Assembly: GCA_948957135.1 (NCBI GenBank)
Contig: CARDBT010000011.1
Coordinates: 22,544-86,543, forward strand
Direction of reading: 5' to 3'
Length of the DNA stretch: 64,000 nt
Origin: COE1 sp910588595
GTDB lineage: Bacteria; Bacillota; Clostridia; Lachnospirales; Lachnospiraceae
This document shows positions 17,243 to 24,858 of this stretch, in pieces. The notes below the pieces were generated by a model. The model made no database searches. It was not told where the DNA came from and saw only the letters and a program-made list of their open reading frames with translations. The translations under genes were made by a program, and so were the position numbers. Each line of letters starts with the position of its first letter. Positions within the stretch are counted from its first letter, which is position 1.

Positions 17243-17938
17243 TCACTCTGCATTTTCATGCAGCAGCACTTGCGCATTGGATCCATAAAAGATATCGCTG
17301 CGCCCGGCGAGCTGTTTTAGTATCTTCTCCATGCGATCCCAGTTCTGATCCGCTTCAAACTCATAGCTGTGCCCCCATATATATAAAAGCGCCGGTTCTT
17401 TTGTCTCCAGCGACAAAAACTGTTCGATCCCCTCAAAAATGCGATCGTCATTGTGGTGGTAACACGGCTTGAAACGAAGCAGATCCTTCTGCAGCCCAAA
17501 CTCTGCCACAGACTCCACTGTTCTCGCATAACGGATACCGCAGTCTGACAAAACCTTCACCGCCAGATCATGATAACAGCCGTACGGGTACGCGTAACCG
17601 ACCACTTCCTGTTCAAACAATTGTTCTAGGTTTCTCTTGTCAGCCAGGACCTCATTGAACAGTGTCTCCTCATCGCACTCGAGCGGATTGGCGTGGGTCA
17701 GACCATGGCTGGCAATCTCATGTCCTCTGTACAGCTCGCGAAGCCCTTGCTGGTTCATGCGTCTCACCACGATCCCGCTCTTTCCCTCCACAAAACTGAA
17801 TGCCCTTGTCTGAATGCCGCTGTTAAGATTAAATGTTGCCTTCATGCCGTACGCATTGAACAGATCAACTAAATGCCTGTCCTGCTCCACGCCATCATCA
17901 TAACTGAATGTCACTGCTCTCTTTTTCCCATCCCACAT
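17243..17938 (-). CDS. Polysaccharide deacetylase family protein
   Basis: 231 residues from the ATG at 17938, preceded by AGAGGAG. NodB-homology motifs are visible: motif 1 TFSYDDGVEQD near residue 9, motif 2 SHGLTHANP near 75 with the H-x3-H metal pair, and YAYPYGCYHDLA near 115. No signal peptide or membrane anchor is apparent, so it is likely cytoplasmic or a deacetylase of a small or lipid-linked sugar. It is the third gene in a unit starting at 19774 and lies 55 bases after the alpha/beta hydrolase-DUF3237 gene. Confidence 0.82.
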   Translation of the reverse strand: MWDGKKRAVTFSYDDGVEQDRHLVDLFNAYGMKATFNLNSGIQTRAFSFVEGKSGIVVRRMNQQGLRELYRGHEIASHGLTHANPLECDEETLFNEVLADKRNLEQLFEQEVVGYAYPYGCYHDLAVKVLSDCGIRYARTVESVAEFGLQKDLLRFKPCYHHNDDRIFEGIEQFLSLETKEPALLYIWGHSYEFEADQNWDRMEKILKQLAGRSDIFYGSNAQVLLHENAE

Positions 17939-17993
17939 CTTTATTTTCTCTCCTCTCACTATTTGACAGCAGTCCTGCCGATTCATACAGTCC

Positions 17994-19190
17994 TCATAAC
18001 AGAAACGCATCACTGCGGTCCGCAAAGATCCTGACAGTCGGTCCCCCGTCACCACCCTCAAGCACCGCGGTCAGATCGGCATGATTCAGCCACGCAAGCG
18101 CCGCACTGTCGGTCTGCACTGTCGGCTTCCACTCCGCGCCAACTCTCTGGTTCACCACATGGATCGAACAACTTTCTCCCTTCGGATCAAGCCCCATCAA
18201 GGTGTACTCCGCGCGCATCTTTATGCCCGTCTCCGCACAGTGCTCCTGCGCGTCACACCCCTCGGGGGAGATCGCACCCCTGAAATATTTCGTGTCACAA
18301 TAACCTGTGAAGTAGACATCATTTTTCCACTGCTCCCCGGCACCGTGCTCCTCGCAGTGCGTGATGAACACATGGATCGTCAGAACTTCCTCCCTGTCTG
18401 CCAGAAACTGCCTTATGGAATCAAACACGCTCGCTCCCTGGTCCGCATCATATCCGTGTCCCTGATTTCTCATCAGCTGCAGATGACACTGCCCTTCCTG
18501 ATAACATGCCTGCGCACGGACCGCGTAGGAATAGTGCACGACCGTGTCATCCATACCCTGTATGAGAAGTACCTTCCCCCGATACGCGGACAGCTCGAGA
18601 AACGGCTCCATGCCGACGGCTTCCTCATGAAACGTTTTGCCAAGCGAAGTGACTCCGCAGTCAATGACATCGGGAACATTCCGGGGATCGTAGGAAGCGC
18701 CCCCCAGACACCCTCTCCTGGCATGGTCCGGAATGCACAGCGCCGGCGAGATCATGATCAGTCTCTTCACCGCATCACCGCACTGTGCCGCTGCCAGACC
18801 GGACACAAATCCTCCCTGACTGTACCCCACCAGCACCAGCTGGTCAGCGTCCGTGTACGCCAGCCCCTGCGCATAGCGGATCACTGTCATCAAGTCCTCA
18901 ACCTCTGTCAGCGCCGTCATATCTGTGGACTTTCCATCGCTCCTTGACTCCTCGGGCTCCCCGTTTCGCCCCCCGCCGCAGAAGCTAAAGCAGAATGCCA
19001 CATAGCCGATCCTGGCAAAATCCCTTGCATATCCTGCCATATCTGTATGATTCCCTGTGAAGCCATGGCTTATCACCGCAACAGGAAACTTTCTGTCCGG
19101 ACAGTTTCCTTCCTCCGCAAAATCCGCCGGAAAAAACTGCATTCCGCGGATCGTGAGCCCTCCTCTTTCGCATGTAAACGCTTTTTCCAT
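17994..19190 (-). CDS. Alpha/beta hydrolase fused to a DUF3237-like domain
   Basis: 398 residues. Residues 1-265 form an alpha/beta hydrolase: HGFTGNHTD oxyanion region, nucleophile Ser in GYSQGG near 125, acid Asp in GMDDTVV near 215 and the likely catalytic His in NQGHGYD near 245. Residues 268-390 are a second domain that resembles DUF3237 (FTGYCDTKYFRGAISPEG and ARYTL-like RAEYTLMGLD). DUF3237 usually occurs alone, so the fusion is unusual. It lacks a signal peptide. It is in an apparent operon with a polysaccharide deacetylase, suggesting removal of acyl groups from a sugar compound (inference). Confidence 0.78.
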   Translation of the reverse strand: MEKAFTCERGGLTIRGMQFFPADFAEEGNCPDRKFPVAVISHGFTGNHTDMAGYARDFARIGYVAFCFSFCGGGRNGEPEESRSDGKSTDMTALTEVEDLMTVIRYAQGLAYTDADQLVLVGYSQGGFVSGLAAAQCGDAVKRLIMISPALCIPDHARRGCLGGASYDPRNVPDVIDCGVTSLGKTFHEEAVGMEPFLELSAYRGKVLLIQGMDDTVVHYSYAVRAQACYQEGQCHLQLMRNQGHGYDADQGASVFDSIRQFLADREEVLTIHVFITHCEEHGAGEQWKNDVYFTGYCDTKYFRGAISPEGCDAQEHCAETGIKMRAEYTLMGLDPKGESCSIHVVNQRVGAEWKPTVQTDSAALAWLNHADLTAVLEGGDGGPTVRIFADRSDAFLL

Positions 19191-19216
19191 AAAAATCTCT
19201 CCTTATCCTTTTTAGC

Positions 19217-19774
19217 CTAGTCCGTCAACGACGCTCCGATCACTACAAACCGCTTCAAATTTTTGTCATACACACTCCACATAGCAGTTCCCCACCATTC
19301 CTTTCCATCGTCAAAATAGTTGGAAAACTCATCATTCCAGCTATAAATCTCCAAATCCTTCGGGGAACCCGGAAACAGCATGTGGTTGATCTGTCTGAAA
19401 TCTTCAACTGTATAGGGTATGCCATATGGCGGATCCAAAAACGCATGCCAATAATTCATCTTATCTGCCGACGCCTTGACACCGACCTCTTCCGGTGACA
19501 GCAGCCAGCCATTGTTTCCCTCAAAGAAAAAATCGTCCACGTCAACCTTTTGGCATCTCATTTTGTCTTTTTCCACTGTGAATACATCAAAATCATAACT
19601 GTTCCCGACTCTCGTTCTGCTCCCCATACAGGCGATCGCCTCGATTACAGCTTCCCTGTGTGTCTCCTCCCCCGCATACGCCCCGTTCGCTTCGAGCAGT
19701 ATATAGTCTAAGAGTAGTTCATCGTATTTTTCCTCTAAATATTTGTATACCCTGTCATCTGTCAATTCTTTCAT
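19217..19774 (-). CDS. Unrecognised 185-residue protein
   Basis: The protein is acidic and rich in aromatic residues, with no signal peptide, membrane helix or catalytic motif I recognise. The central DPPYGIPYTVEDFRQINHMLFP and the C-terminal WWGTAMWSVYDKN segments are well-ordered in appearance. A ribosome binding site AAAGGTG lies 7 bases before the ATG. It starts the unit continuing into the alpha/beta hydrolase and polysaccharide deacetylase genes (26-base gap). It could be an immunity-like or SMI1/SUKH-like protein, but I have no direct support for that. Confidence 0.7.
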   Translation of the reverse strand: MKELTDDRVYKYLEEKYDELLLDYILLEANGAYAGEETHREAVIEAIACMGSRTRVGNSYDFDVFTVEKDKMRCQKVDVDDFFFEGNNGWLLSPEEVGVKASADKMNYWHAFLDPPYGIPYTVEDFRQINHMLFPGSPKDLEIYSWNDEFSNYFDDGKEWWGTAMWSVYDKNLKRFVVIGASLTD

Positions 19775-19854
19775 GTACAGTCACCTTTCGTCATATTTCC
19801 CTGCTTCCCCAGAAAATGCCCACATACACTTCTGGCATACCGATCAACCGCGTA

Positions 19855-21561
19855 CTATATCATTACAAGACATTCTTTCCCGCGAAACGCAAACCCATAT
19901 TTCCGGATTTGTTCCGGCGGGATCCCTTTTGCGGCAAGCCCTGCCGCGTACTGCTTATCGTCGATCTGGGCGAGCGCATTCGCAGCCGTCTCCTCCAGAC
20001 TTTTCTCCCGCAATGGCTTGTGCACTTTAAATTCTATGATATAGGCACAGTCCTCTGCTTGGTCAACCGGCTCTAACACCACATCATAGCGCCCGAAACC
20101 GCTCTCTCTGTTCGATGTGATCTGAAATCTACCGGCAAGCTCCACCATCAGTCCGAGCACAAACCCGTGATAAAACCGTTCCGGCGCGTCGTCATCTGCC
20201 GCGTTCTTCGCGATGTCAAAACTGGAAAAACTGTGCAGTGCGATCTTGTTCATAAACTCATTCATCGAATCCACATCATTGATCAGCAGCGCCCTGATAA
20301 AGTTATTGTACGATGTCTGTGCCCTGCCGCCAAACCACCCTTTCACCATATCCGCAAACATGCTCCGCACTTCCATGTTCGTGAGCGCCAGTCCATACAC
20401 CTTCTTTTTGAACTCCCCGACACGCCTGAGCCCTGTCACCTTCAGATATCCCGCTGCAAGCAGCAGGCTCCACACGGCATTGGCATTGTCATCCAGTCGG
20501 TCGAACGCGATCTGTTCATCGATCTCCGCCTCGATGCTCTCGCCCTGCAAAAGTGCCTCCATCGTCTGCTTGATCTCCGTGTTCCCGCTCTGGAGCAGGA
20601 AATTCACAAGCCCGTTGGAGCTTGTGTTCACCCAGTAGGAATCATATGCCCCGTTTTTCTTGATAAAGGACGCGATCGACCACGGATTGTATATGTCGGT
20701 GTGCTGCCCAAATGTAAAACCATCATACCACCGCTTGACCTCCTGTTTCTCATCGCCGTATCCCGTGGCGTCCAGCGCCGCAAAAACCTCCTCCTGCGTA
20801 AACCCAAAGGATGTCGCGTAGTCATCGGACGTCGTGGTGATCACGTCAAGATTATTCAGTCCGGAAAAGATACTTTCTTTTGAAATCCGTGTTATTCCTG
20901 TGATCAAACCCTTACAAAGATACGGGTTTGTCTTAAAAGTGCTGTTAAAGAAACCGGAGAAAAAAGCGGCAGCCTTATCCCAGTAGCCTGCAAGCCACGC
21001 TTCCTGCATCGGCGTGTCATACTCGTCGAGAATAATGATCACGTCTTTGCCGTAATATCGCTTCATAAAATCCGCGATTGAATGAAGCGCACCTACAGCC
21101 ACTTCCTCCCTTATCCCTGGTCTGATACTCCTGTAATACATTTTCTCACTTTCGTTGAGCCAGTCGCCTTCCAGCAGATAACTGTTCTGCGCATACACGC
21201 TGGCGATCACCTCTGTGATCATATATTCCATTTTCTCATACTCGTCAGCCTTTACATTTGCAAAACTGAAACATATCACTGGAAATGTGCCCTGAAGCTG
21301 TCTGTACTGATGCGTCTCCTCCCAGATGGAAAGCCCCTCGAACAGATCGCTTCTGCCTGCATATTTGTTTGAGAAAAAGCACTCCGTCATACTCATATTG
21401 AGGGTTTTTCCAAACCTGCGCGGACGCGTGATCAATGTCACGGTCGAACTATTCTCCCACCATTCCCTGATAAATCGCGTCTTGTCAACATAAAACTTCT
21501 TATCCTCGATCATCTTATCAAACCGCTGTTCGCCTATGTTCACCAATGCCCTGCCGCCCAT
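19855..21561 (-). CDS. AAA-ATPase-like protein with C-terminal PD-(D/E)XK nuclease domain
   Basis: 568 residues from the ATG at 21561, supported by GGAGGTGCGGGT. Residues 1-230 match the AAA-ATPase_like family: atypical Walker A TRPRRFGKTLN near residue 45 and Walker B VIIILDEYDTPM near 170. Residues 440-568 resemble PDDEXK_9, with GRYDVVLEP and AYIIEFKVHK providing the D...ExK residues. These genes are amplified in many gut Bacteroidetes and Firmicutes and are of unknown function, possibly nucleases of selfish elements. The 48-residue upstream extension of the frame reads into a MITE copy and is unlikely to be translated. Confidence 0.88.
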   Translation of the reverse strand: MGGRALVNIGEQRFDKMIEDKKFYVDKTRFIREWWENSSTVTLITRPRRFGKTLNMSMTECFFSNKYAGRSDLFEGLSIWEETHQYRQLQGTFPVICFSFANVKADEYEKMEYMITEVIASVYAQNSYLLEGDWLNESEKMYYRSIRPGIREEVAVGALHSIADFMKRYYGKDVIIILDEYDTPMQEAWLAGYWDKAAAFFSGFFNSTFKTNPYLCKGLITGITRISKESIFSGLNNLDVITTTSDDYATSFGFTQEEVFAALDATGYGDEKQEVKRWYDGFTFGQHTDIYNPWSIASFIKKNGAYDSYWVNTSSNGLVNFLLQSGNTEIKQTMEALLQGESIEAEIDEQIAFDRLDDNANAVWSLLLAAGYLKVTGLRRVGEFKKKVYGLALTNMEVRSMFADMVKGWFGGRAQTSYNNFIRALLINDVDSMNEFMNKIALHSFSSFDIAKNAADDDAPERFYHGFVLGLMVELAGRFQITSNRESGFGRYDVVLEPVDQAEDCAYIIEFKVHKPLREKSLEETAANALAQIDDKQYAAGLAAKGIPPEQIRKYGFAFRGKECLVMI

Positions 21562-21672
21562 ACCCGCACCTCCCTGCATCATGACCTGGAAACTGCTACG
21601 TCCTGTATTTTTAGTATACACGGCACGCACAGTTAAATCAACCCAAAAGACAGCGTTTTCGCTACTCGCGCT

Positions 21673-21895
21673 AGAGCGTGTTTGAAAAATCATTCCCGCC
21701 ACCTATATAACGACGCCATAGCGTCGTATTCACCACTTTGCGTGATATTTGCACCGCATTCAGTCGACATAAGGCATTGCCCTTTATGCCTTTGCCCCCT
21801 ACGCCTCCTTCATTTGGCACATCATCTGTAAGATGATTTAATCTCCCACAAACTGTGACGTACATCTGACGGAAAGCATTTTTCAAACACGCTCT
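21673..21895. mobile_element. MITE-like element, copy 2
   Basis: 223 bp, near-identical to copy 1 at 14898-15121, with the same AGAGCGTGTTTGA / TCAAACACGCTCT ends and internal hairpins. It lies between the ATPase start and the aminotransferase stop. It differs at a few bases, for example in the segments after the left end. Confidence 0.85.
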
Positions 21896-21902
21896 GGATC
21901 AG

Positions 21903-23135
21903 CTATAAAGCTGACAGGACTTCCCCAAGCCTGCGGATCCCCTCCTCGACCGCCGCGCAGTCTGCGTTGGTAAAGTTCAGGCGCATCGTGTTGACACACC
22001 GGGCATCCGCGGCGTTCTCCCCCGCGCGCTCGTGCGCATAAAACGGATCTCCCAGAACAAAAGCGACCTTCTTCTCCAAAGCTTTTGGAAATAATTCCAT
22101 CGCGCTCACGCCCTCCGGGAGCGTCACCCACAGGAACATACCGCCGTGCGGTCTTGTGTATCGCACGGCGGGCGGAAAATACCGCTCTATGGCGTCCATC
22201 ATCGCCTGCGCCTGCTTTTTGTACAGCGCCCTGATCTTTGCGATGTGCGCATCCAGGTCATTGTTCATCAGATAATCCCAGATCAGATACTGCGAAAAGA
22301 TATTTGTGTGCAGGTCGCCCGCCTCCTTTGCGATCGATATGTTTTTCAGCAGTTTTGTATTCTCCGAGATGACAAAACCGATGCGCATACCCGGCGTGAC
22401 CGTTTTGGAAAATGTGCCGAGCACGATGCTGTACGGCAGCGCTCCCGCGCCGATATAAGGCAGACGCTCCCCGTCGAAGCGAAGGTCGCCGTACGGATCA
22501 TCCTCGATCAAAACGACATCGCGGCCTTTCAGGATATCACGAATGCACTCCCTGTTTTCGGCAGTGTACGTGAGCCCTGTTGGATTTTGAAAATCAGGGA
22601 TCGCGTAGACAAATTTCACAGGATTCTGCAAAGCCACTGCAAGCTTTGCCGGATCCATGCCCTCCTGCGTCAGCTCCACCGGGTAAAACACTGGCTGGTA
22701 CAGTGAGAAAGCCTGTATCGCCGCAAGGTACGTCGGTTTTTCCACAATGATGCCGTCGCCCCGGTCGAGCAGAACCTTCCCGATGAGGTCCAGCGCCTGT
22801 TGGGAACCCGTAGTGATGACGACATGCTCTGCCGTGAGATGCAGACCAAACATCTGATCATACCGATCTGCTATGTATTGTCTCAGCTCCGGCAGCCCGG
22901 CTGTGACCGAATACTGGAAGACCTTACTTCCGTGAGTCTTCACAACGCGTTCCATAGAAACCAACAGTTCCTCCTGCGGGAAGGAGACCGGATTGGGAAG
23001 ACCGCCCGCAAAGGAGATCACCCCGGGATCGGAAGCAGCTCTCAAGATACCTCTGACAAATGACGGCGGTGTCGCCTTGATCCCGTCGGACAATAAATTT
23101 TTGATGCTTTTTTCTACACTTTTTTCTATACTCAT
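21903..23135 (-). CDS. PLP-dependent aminotransferase, class I/II (LysN/Kat-like)
   Basis: 410 residues from the ATG at 23135, preceded by GAGGTG. The start ISFAGGLPNPVSFP, the substrate/PLP region GSQQALDLIGK, the PDFQNPTG motif near 190, the IEDDPYGDLRF stretch and the PLP-binding Lys in GTFSKTVTPGMRIGF (near 255) define the family of 2-aminoadipate or aromatic aminotransferases. It has no GntR domain, unlike its divergent neighbour. The substrate remains open. A strong promoter lies upstream in the shared 252-bp interval with the MocR gene, which probably regulates it. Confidence 0.88.
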   Translation of the reverse strand: MSIEKSVEKSIKNLLSDGIKATPPSFVRGILRAASDPGVISFAGGLPNPVSFPQEELLVSMERVVKTHGSKVFQYSVTAGLPELRQYIADRYDQMFGLHLTAEHVVITTGSQQALDLIGKVLLDRGDGIIVEKPTYLAAIQAFSLYQPVFYPVELTQEGMDPAKLAVALQNPVKFVYAIPDFQNPTGLTYTAENRECIRDILKGRDVVLIEDDPYGDLRFDGERLPYIGAGALPYSIVLGTFSKTVTPGMRIGFVISENTKLLKNISIAKEAGDLHTNIFSQYLIWDYLMNNDLDAHIAKIRALYKKQAQAMMDAIERYFPPAVRYTRPHGGMFLWVTLPEGVSAMELFPKALEKKVAFVLGDPFYAHERAGENAADARCVNTMRLNFTNADCAAVEEGIRRLGEVLSAL

Positions 23136-23185
23136 CACACTGCACCTCACTCTTTTTGGATATTTTGCCGGAGCAAATTTCATTC

Positions 23186-23214
23186 ATTATATTCTGCAGT
23201 GCAAATGAAGACAA
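23186..23214 (-). promoter_or_regulatory. Promoter of the aminotransferase gene
   Basis: Minus strand: TTGTCT, a 17-bp spacer and a perfect TATAAT, about 50 bases before the start codon. Confidence 0.75.
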
Positions 23215-23279
23215 TAGCAAAATTGCATGGCATACAATTATGGATATTGCAGGAAAACGATTTGGTGCCGCCGCGTACC

Positions 23280-23308
23280 TTGACAAATAAGCGATGCACA
23301 ATTATACT
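23280..23308 (+). promoter_or_regulatory. Consensus promoter of the MocR gene with a possible operator
   Basis: TTGACA (23280-23285), a 17-bp spacer and TATACT (23303-23308). An ACAATTAT in its spacer and -10 region (23298-23305) is a direct repeat of ACAATTAT at 23234-23241, 64 bp away. MocR proteins commonly bind spaced direct repeats, so these may be operator half-sites. Confidence 0.75.
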
Positions 23309-23387
23309 TATACACACCAAACAGATGTACACAGTATGATCTGTCACGCCGCACAGCAAGTTCTAAAAAATACGAGGAGACAAAACC

Positions 23388-24797
23388 ATGCCCGTAAATT
23401 CATTTGACGATTATCCCATGAGCTGGAAACCGGATCTGAGCACCCTGACCGGTCCGAAATATACCGCGCTGGCAGAACTGCTCGAGCGCGACATCAAAAG
23501 CGGAAAACTAAAGGCGGGGACAAAGCTGCCTCCACAGCGGGAACTCGCTGATTTTCTGGACCTGAACCCAAGTACTATATATAAAACTTACCGTCTGTGC
23601 GGGCAGAAAGGCCTTCTCTGCACGTCCGTCGGCAACGGCACCTACGTCTCCTCTGACGCCGCCGCTGATCCCGTACTGCTCTGCGGAAAAGAGGATCCGC
23701 GCATGATCGAGATGGGCGCGATCGTTCCCTTTGTCACATGCAATCAAATCGTGAAGGAATATACAGAACTGATGATGAAAAGACCGGACGCGCTGAACCT
23801 GTTTTCCTACGGCGCACCCGAAGGCACGCTGAGACAGCGCAAGGCAGGCGTGGCATGGCTGCAAAAATCCGTTCAGGAATCTTCCGACCAGGAAGCAGCA
23901 TTTTACACTGATACAGAACATATCGTGCTGGCGGCGGCAGGGCAGAACGGGATCACGGCTGCGCTGGGCGCATGCTTTGAGACCAATGACAAGATCGGCA
24001 CGGAACCGATGACTTATCCCGGAGTAAAGACAGCGGCGAAACTGTTCGGCATCCACCTGCTGCCCGTGAGGAGCCATGACCATGAACTGACGGAAGAAGG
24101 CATACGCTACGCGGCGCAGAGTGAAAATATAAAGGGGCTCTATGTCATACCCGATTACCAGAATCCGACATCGCACACAATGTCCCTCGAGACGCGAAAA
24201 ATGATCGCAGCCGTCGCCGCGGAAGAAAACCTGCTTGTCATAGAAGACGGGATCAACAGCCTCCTGGCGGAAGTCCCGCTGCCCCCGATCGCGTCCTTTG
24301 CGCCAGAGCAGGTCATCCACATATCGAGCCTCTCAAAGACCGTCTCCCCGGGACTGCGGACCGCATTTGTCCATGTCCCCGACCGTTTTCGCGAAAGGCT
24401 GGTGACAGCGCTGTACTCCATGAACATCTGTGTCCCGCCGCTGCTCGCGACAGTGTCCGCCGCCCTGATCGAGGACGGCGCCGCTGACCGGATCCTCGCG
24501 GAGCGCAAAAAAGGTATCATGGAGCGGAACCGGATCGTCGATCAGATCCTGGAAGGTTTCGTCGTGCCAAGCGGCTCCACGTCACCGCTCCGTCTGGTAC
24601 AGCTACCGCACTTTTTTACCGGAAAAAGCTTTGAGATCTGTGCAGGGCAGGCGGGCGTCGAAGTCTACGGTGCAGAGCGCTTCTTTGTCGGAAACAGAAC
24701 ACCCGAAAAAACAGTCCGCATTTCCGTGACCACACCGCCGTCCGCGGAGATCCTGACAGAAGGACTGGAACGGCTGCAAGTGTTGCTGCGCCAGTGA
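23388..24797 (+). CDS. MocR/PdxR-type regulator (GntR HTH fused to aminotransferase domain)
   Basis: 469 residues. Residues 20-90 are a GntR winged helix (ALAELLERDIKSGKLKAGTKLPPQRELADFL). Residues 110-469 form a class I aminotransferase-like domain with PDYQNPTSH near 260 and a Lys in HISSLSKTVSPGLRTAF near 315 that would bind PLP. Such proteins sense PLP or amino compounds and control divergent or PLP-linked genes. The divergent aminotransferase is the obvious candidate target. An AGGAG precedes the ATG by 9 bases. Confidence 0.88.
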   Translation: MPVNSFDDYPMSWKPDLSTLTGPKYTALAELLERDIKSGKLKAGTKLPPQRELADFLDLNPSTIYKTYRLCGQKGLLCTSVGNGTYVSSDAAADPVLLCGKEDPRMIEMGAIVPFVTCNQIVKEYTELMMKRPDALNLFSYGAPEGTLRQRKAGVAWLQKSVQESSDQEAAFYTDTEHIVLAAAGQNGITAALGACFETNDKIGTEPMTYPGVKTAAKLFGIHLLPVRSHDHELTEEGIRYAAQSENIKGLYVIPDYQNPTSHTMSLETRKMIAAVAAEENLLVIEDGINSLLAEVPLPPIASFAPEQVIHISSLSKTVSPGLRTAFVHVPDRFRERLVTALYSMNICVPPLLATVSAALIEDGAADRILAERKKGIMERNRIVDQILEGFVVPSGSTSPLRLVQLPHFFTGKSFEICAGQAGVEVYGAERFFVGNRTPEKTVRISVTTPPSAEILTEGLERLQVLLRQ

Positions 24798-24807
24798 TAC
24801 CTGCAGC

Positions 24808-24846
24808 AAAAAACCGGTCAGCATCACTCCTCTGCCCGGTTTTTTG
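24808..24846. terminator. Bidirectional terminator between convergent genes
   Basis: AAAAAACCGG pairs with CCGGTTTTTT across an 18-nt loop, so both transcripts end in a T-run. It separates the MocR gene from the alpha-galactosidase gene. Confidence 0.88.
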
Positions 24847-24858
24847 TCCAACTGCCTT

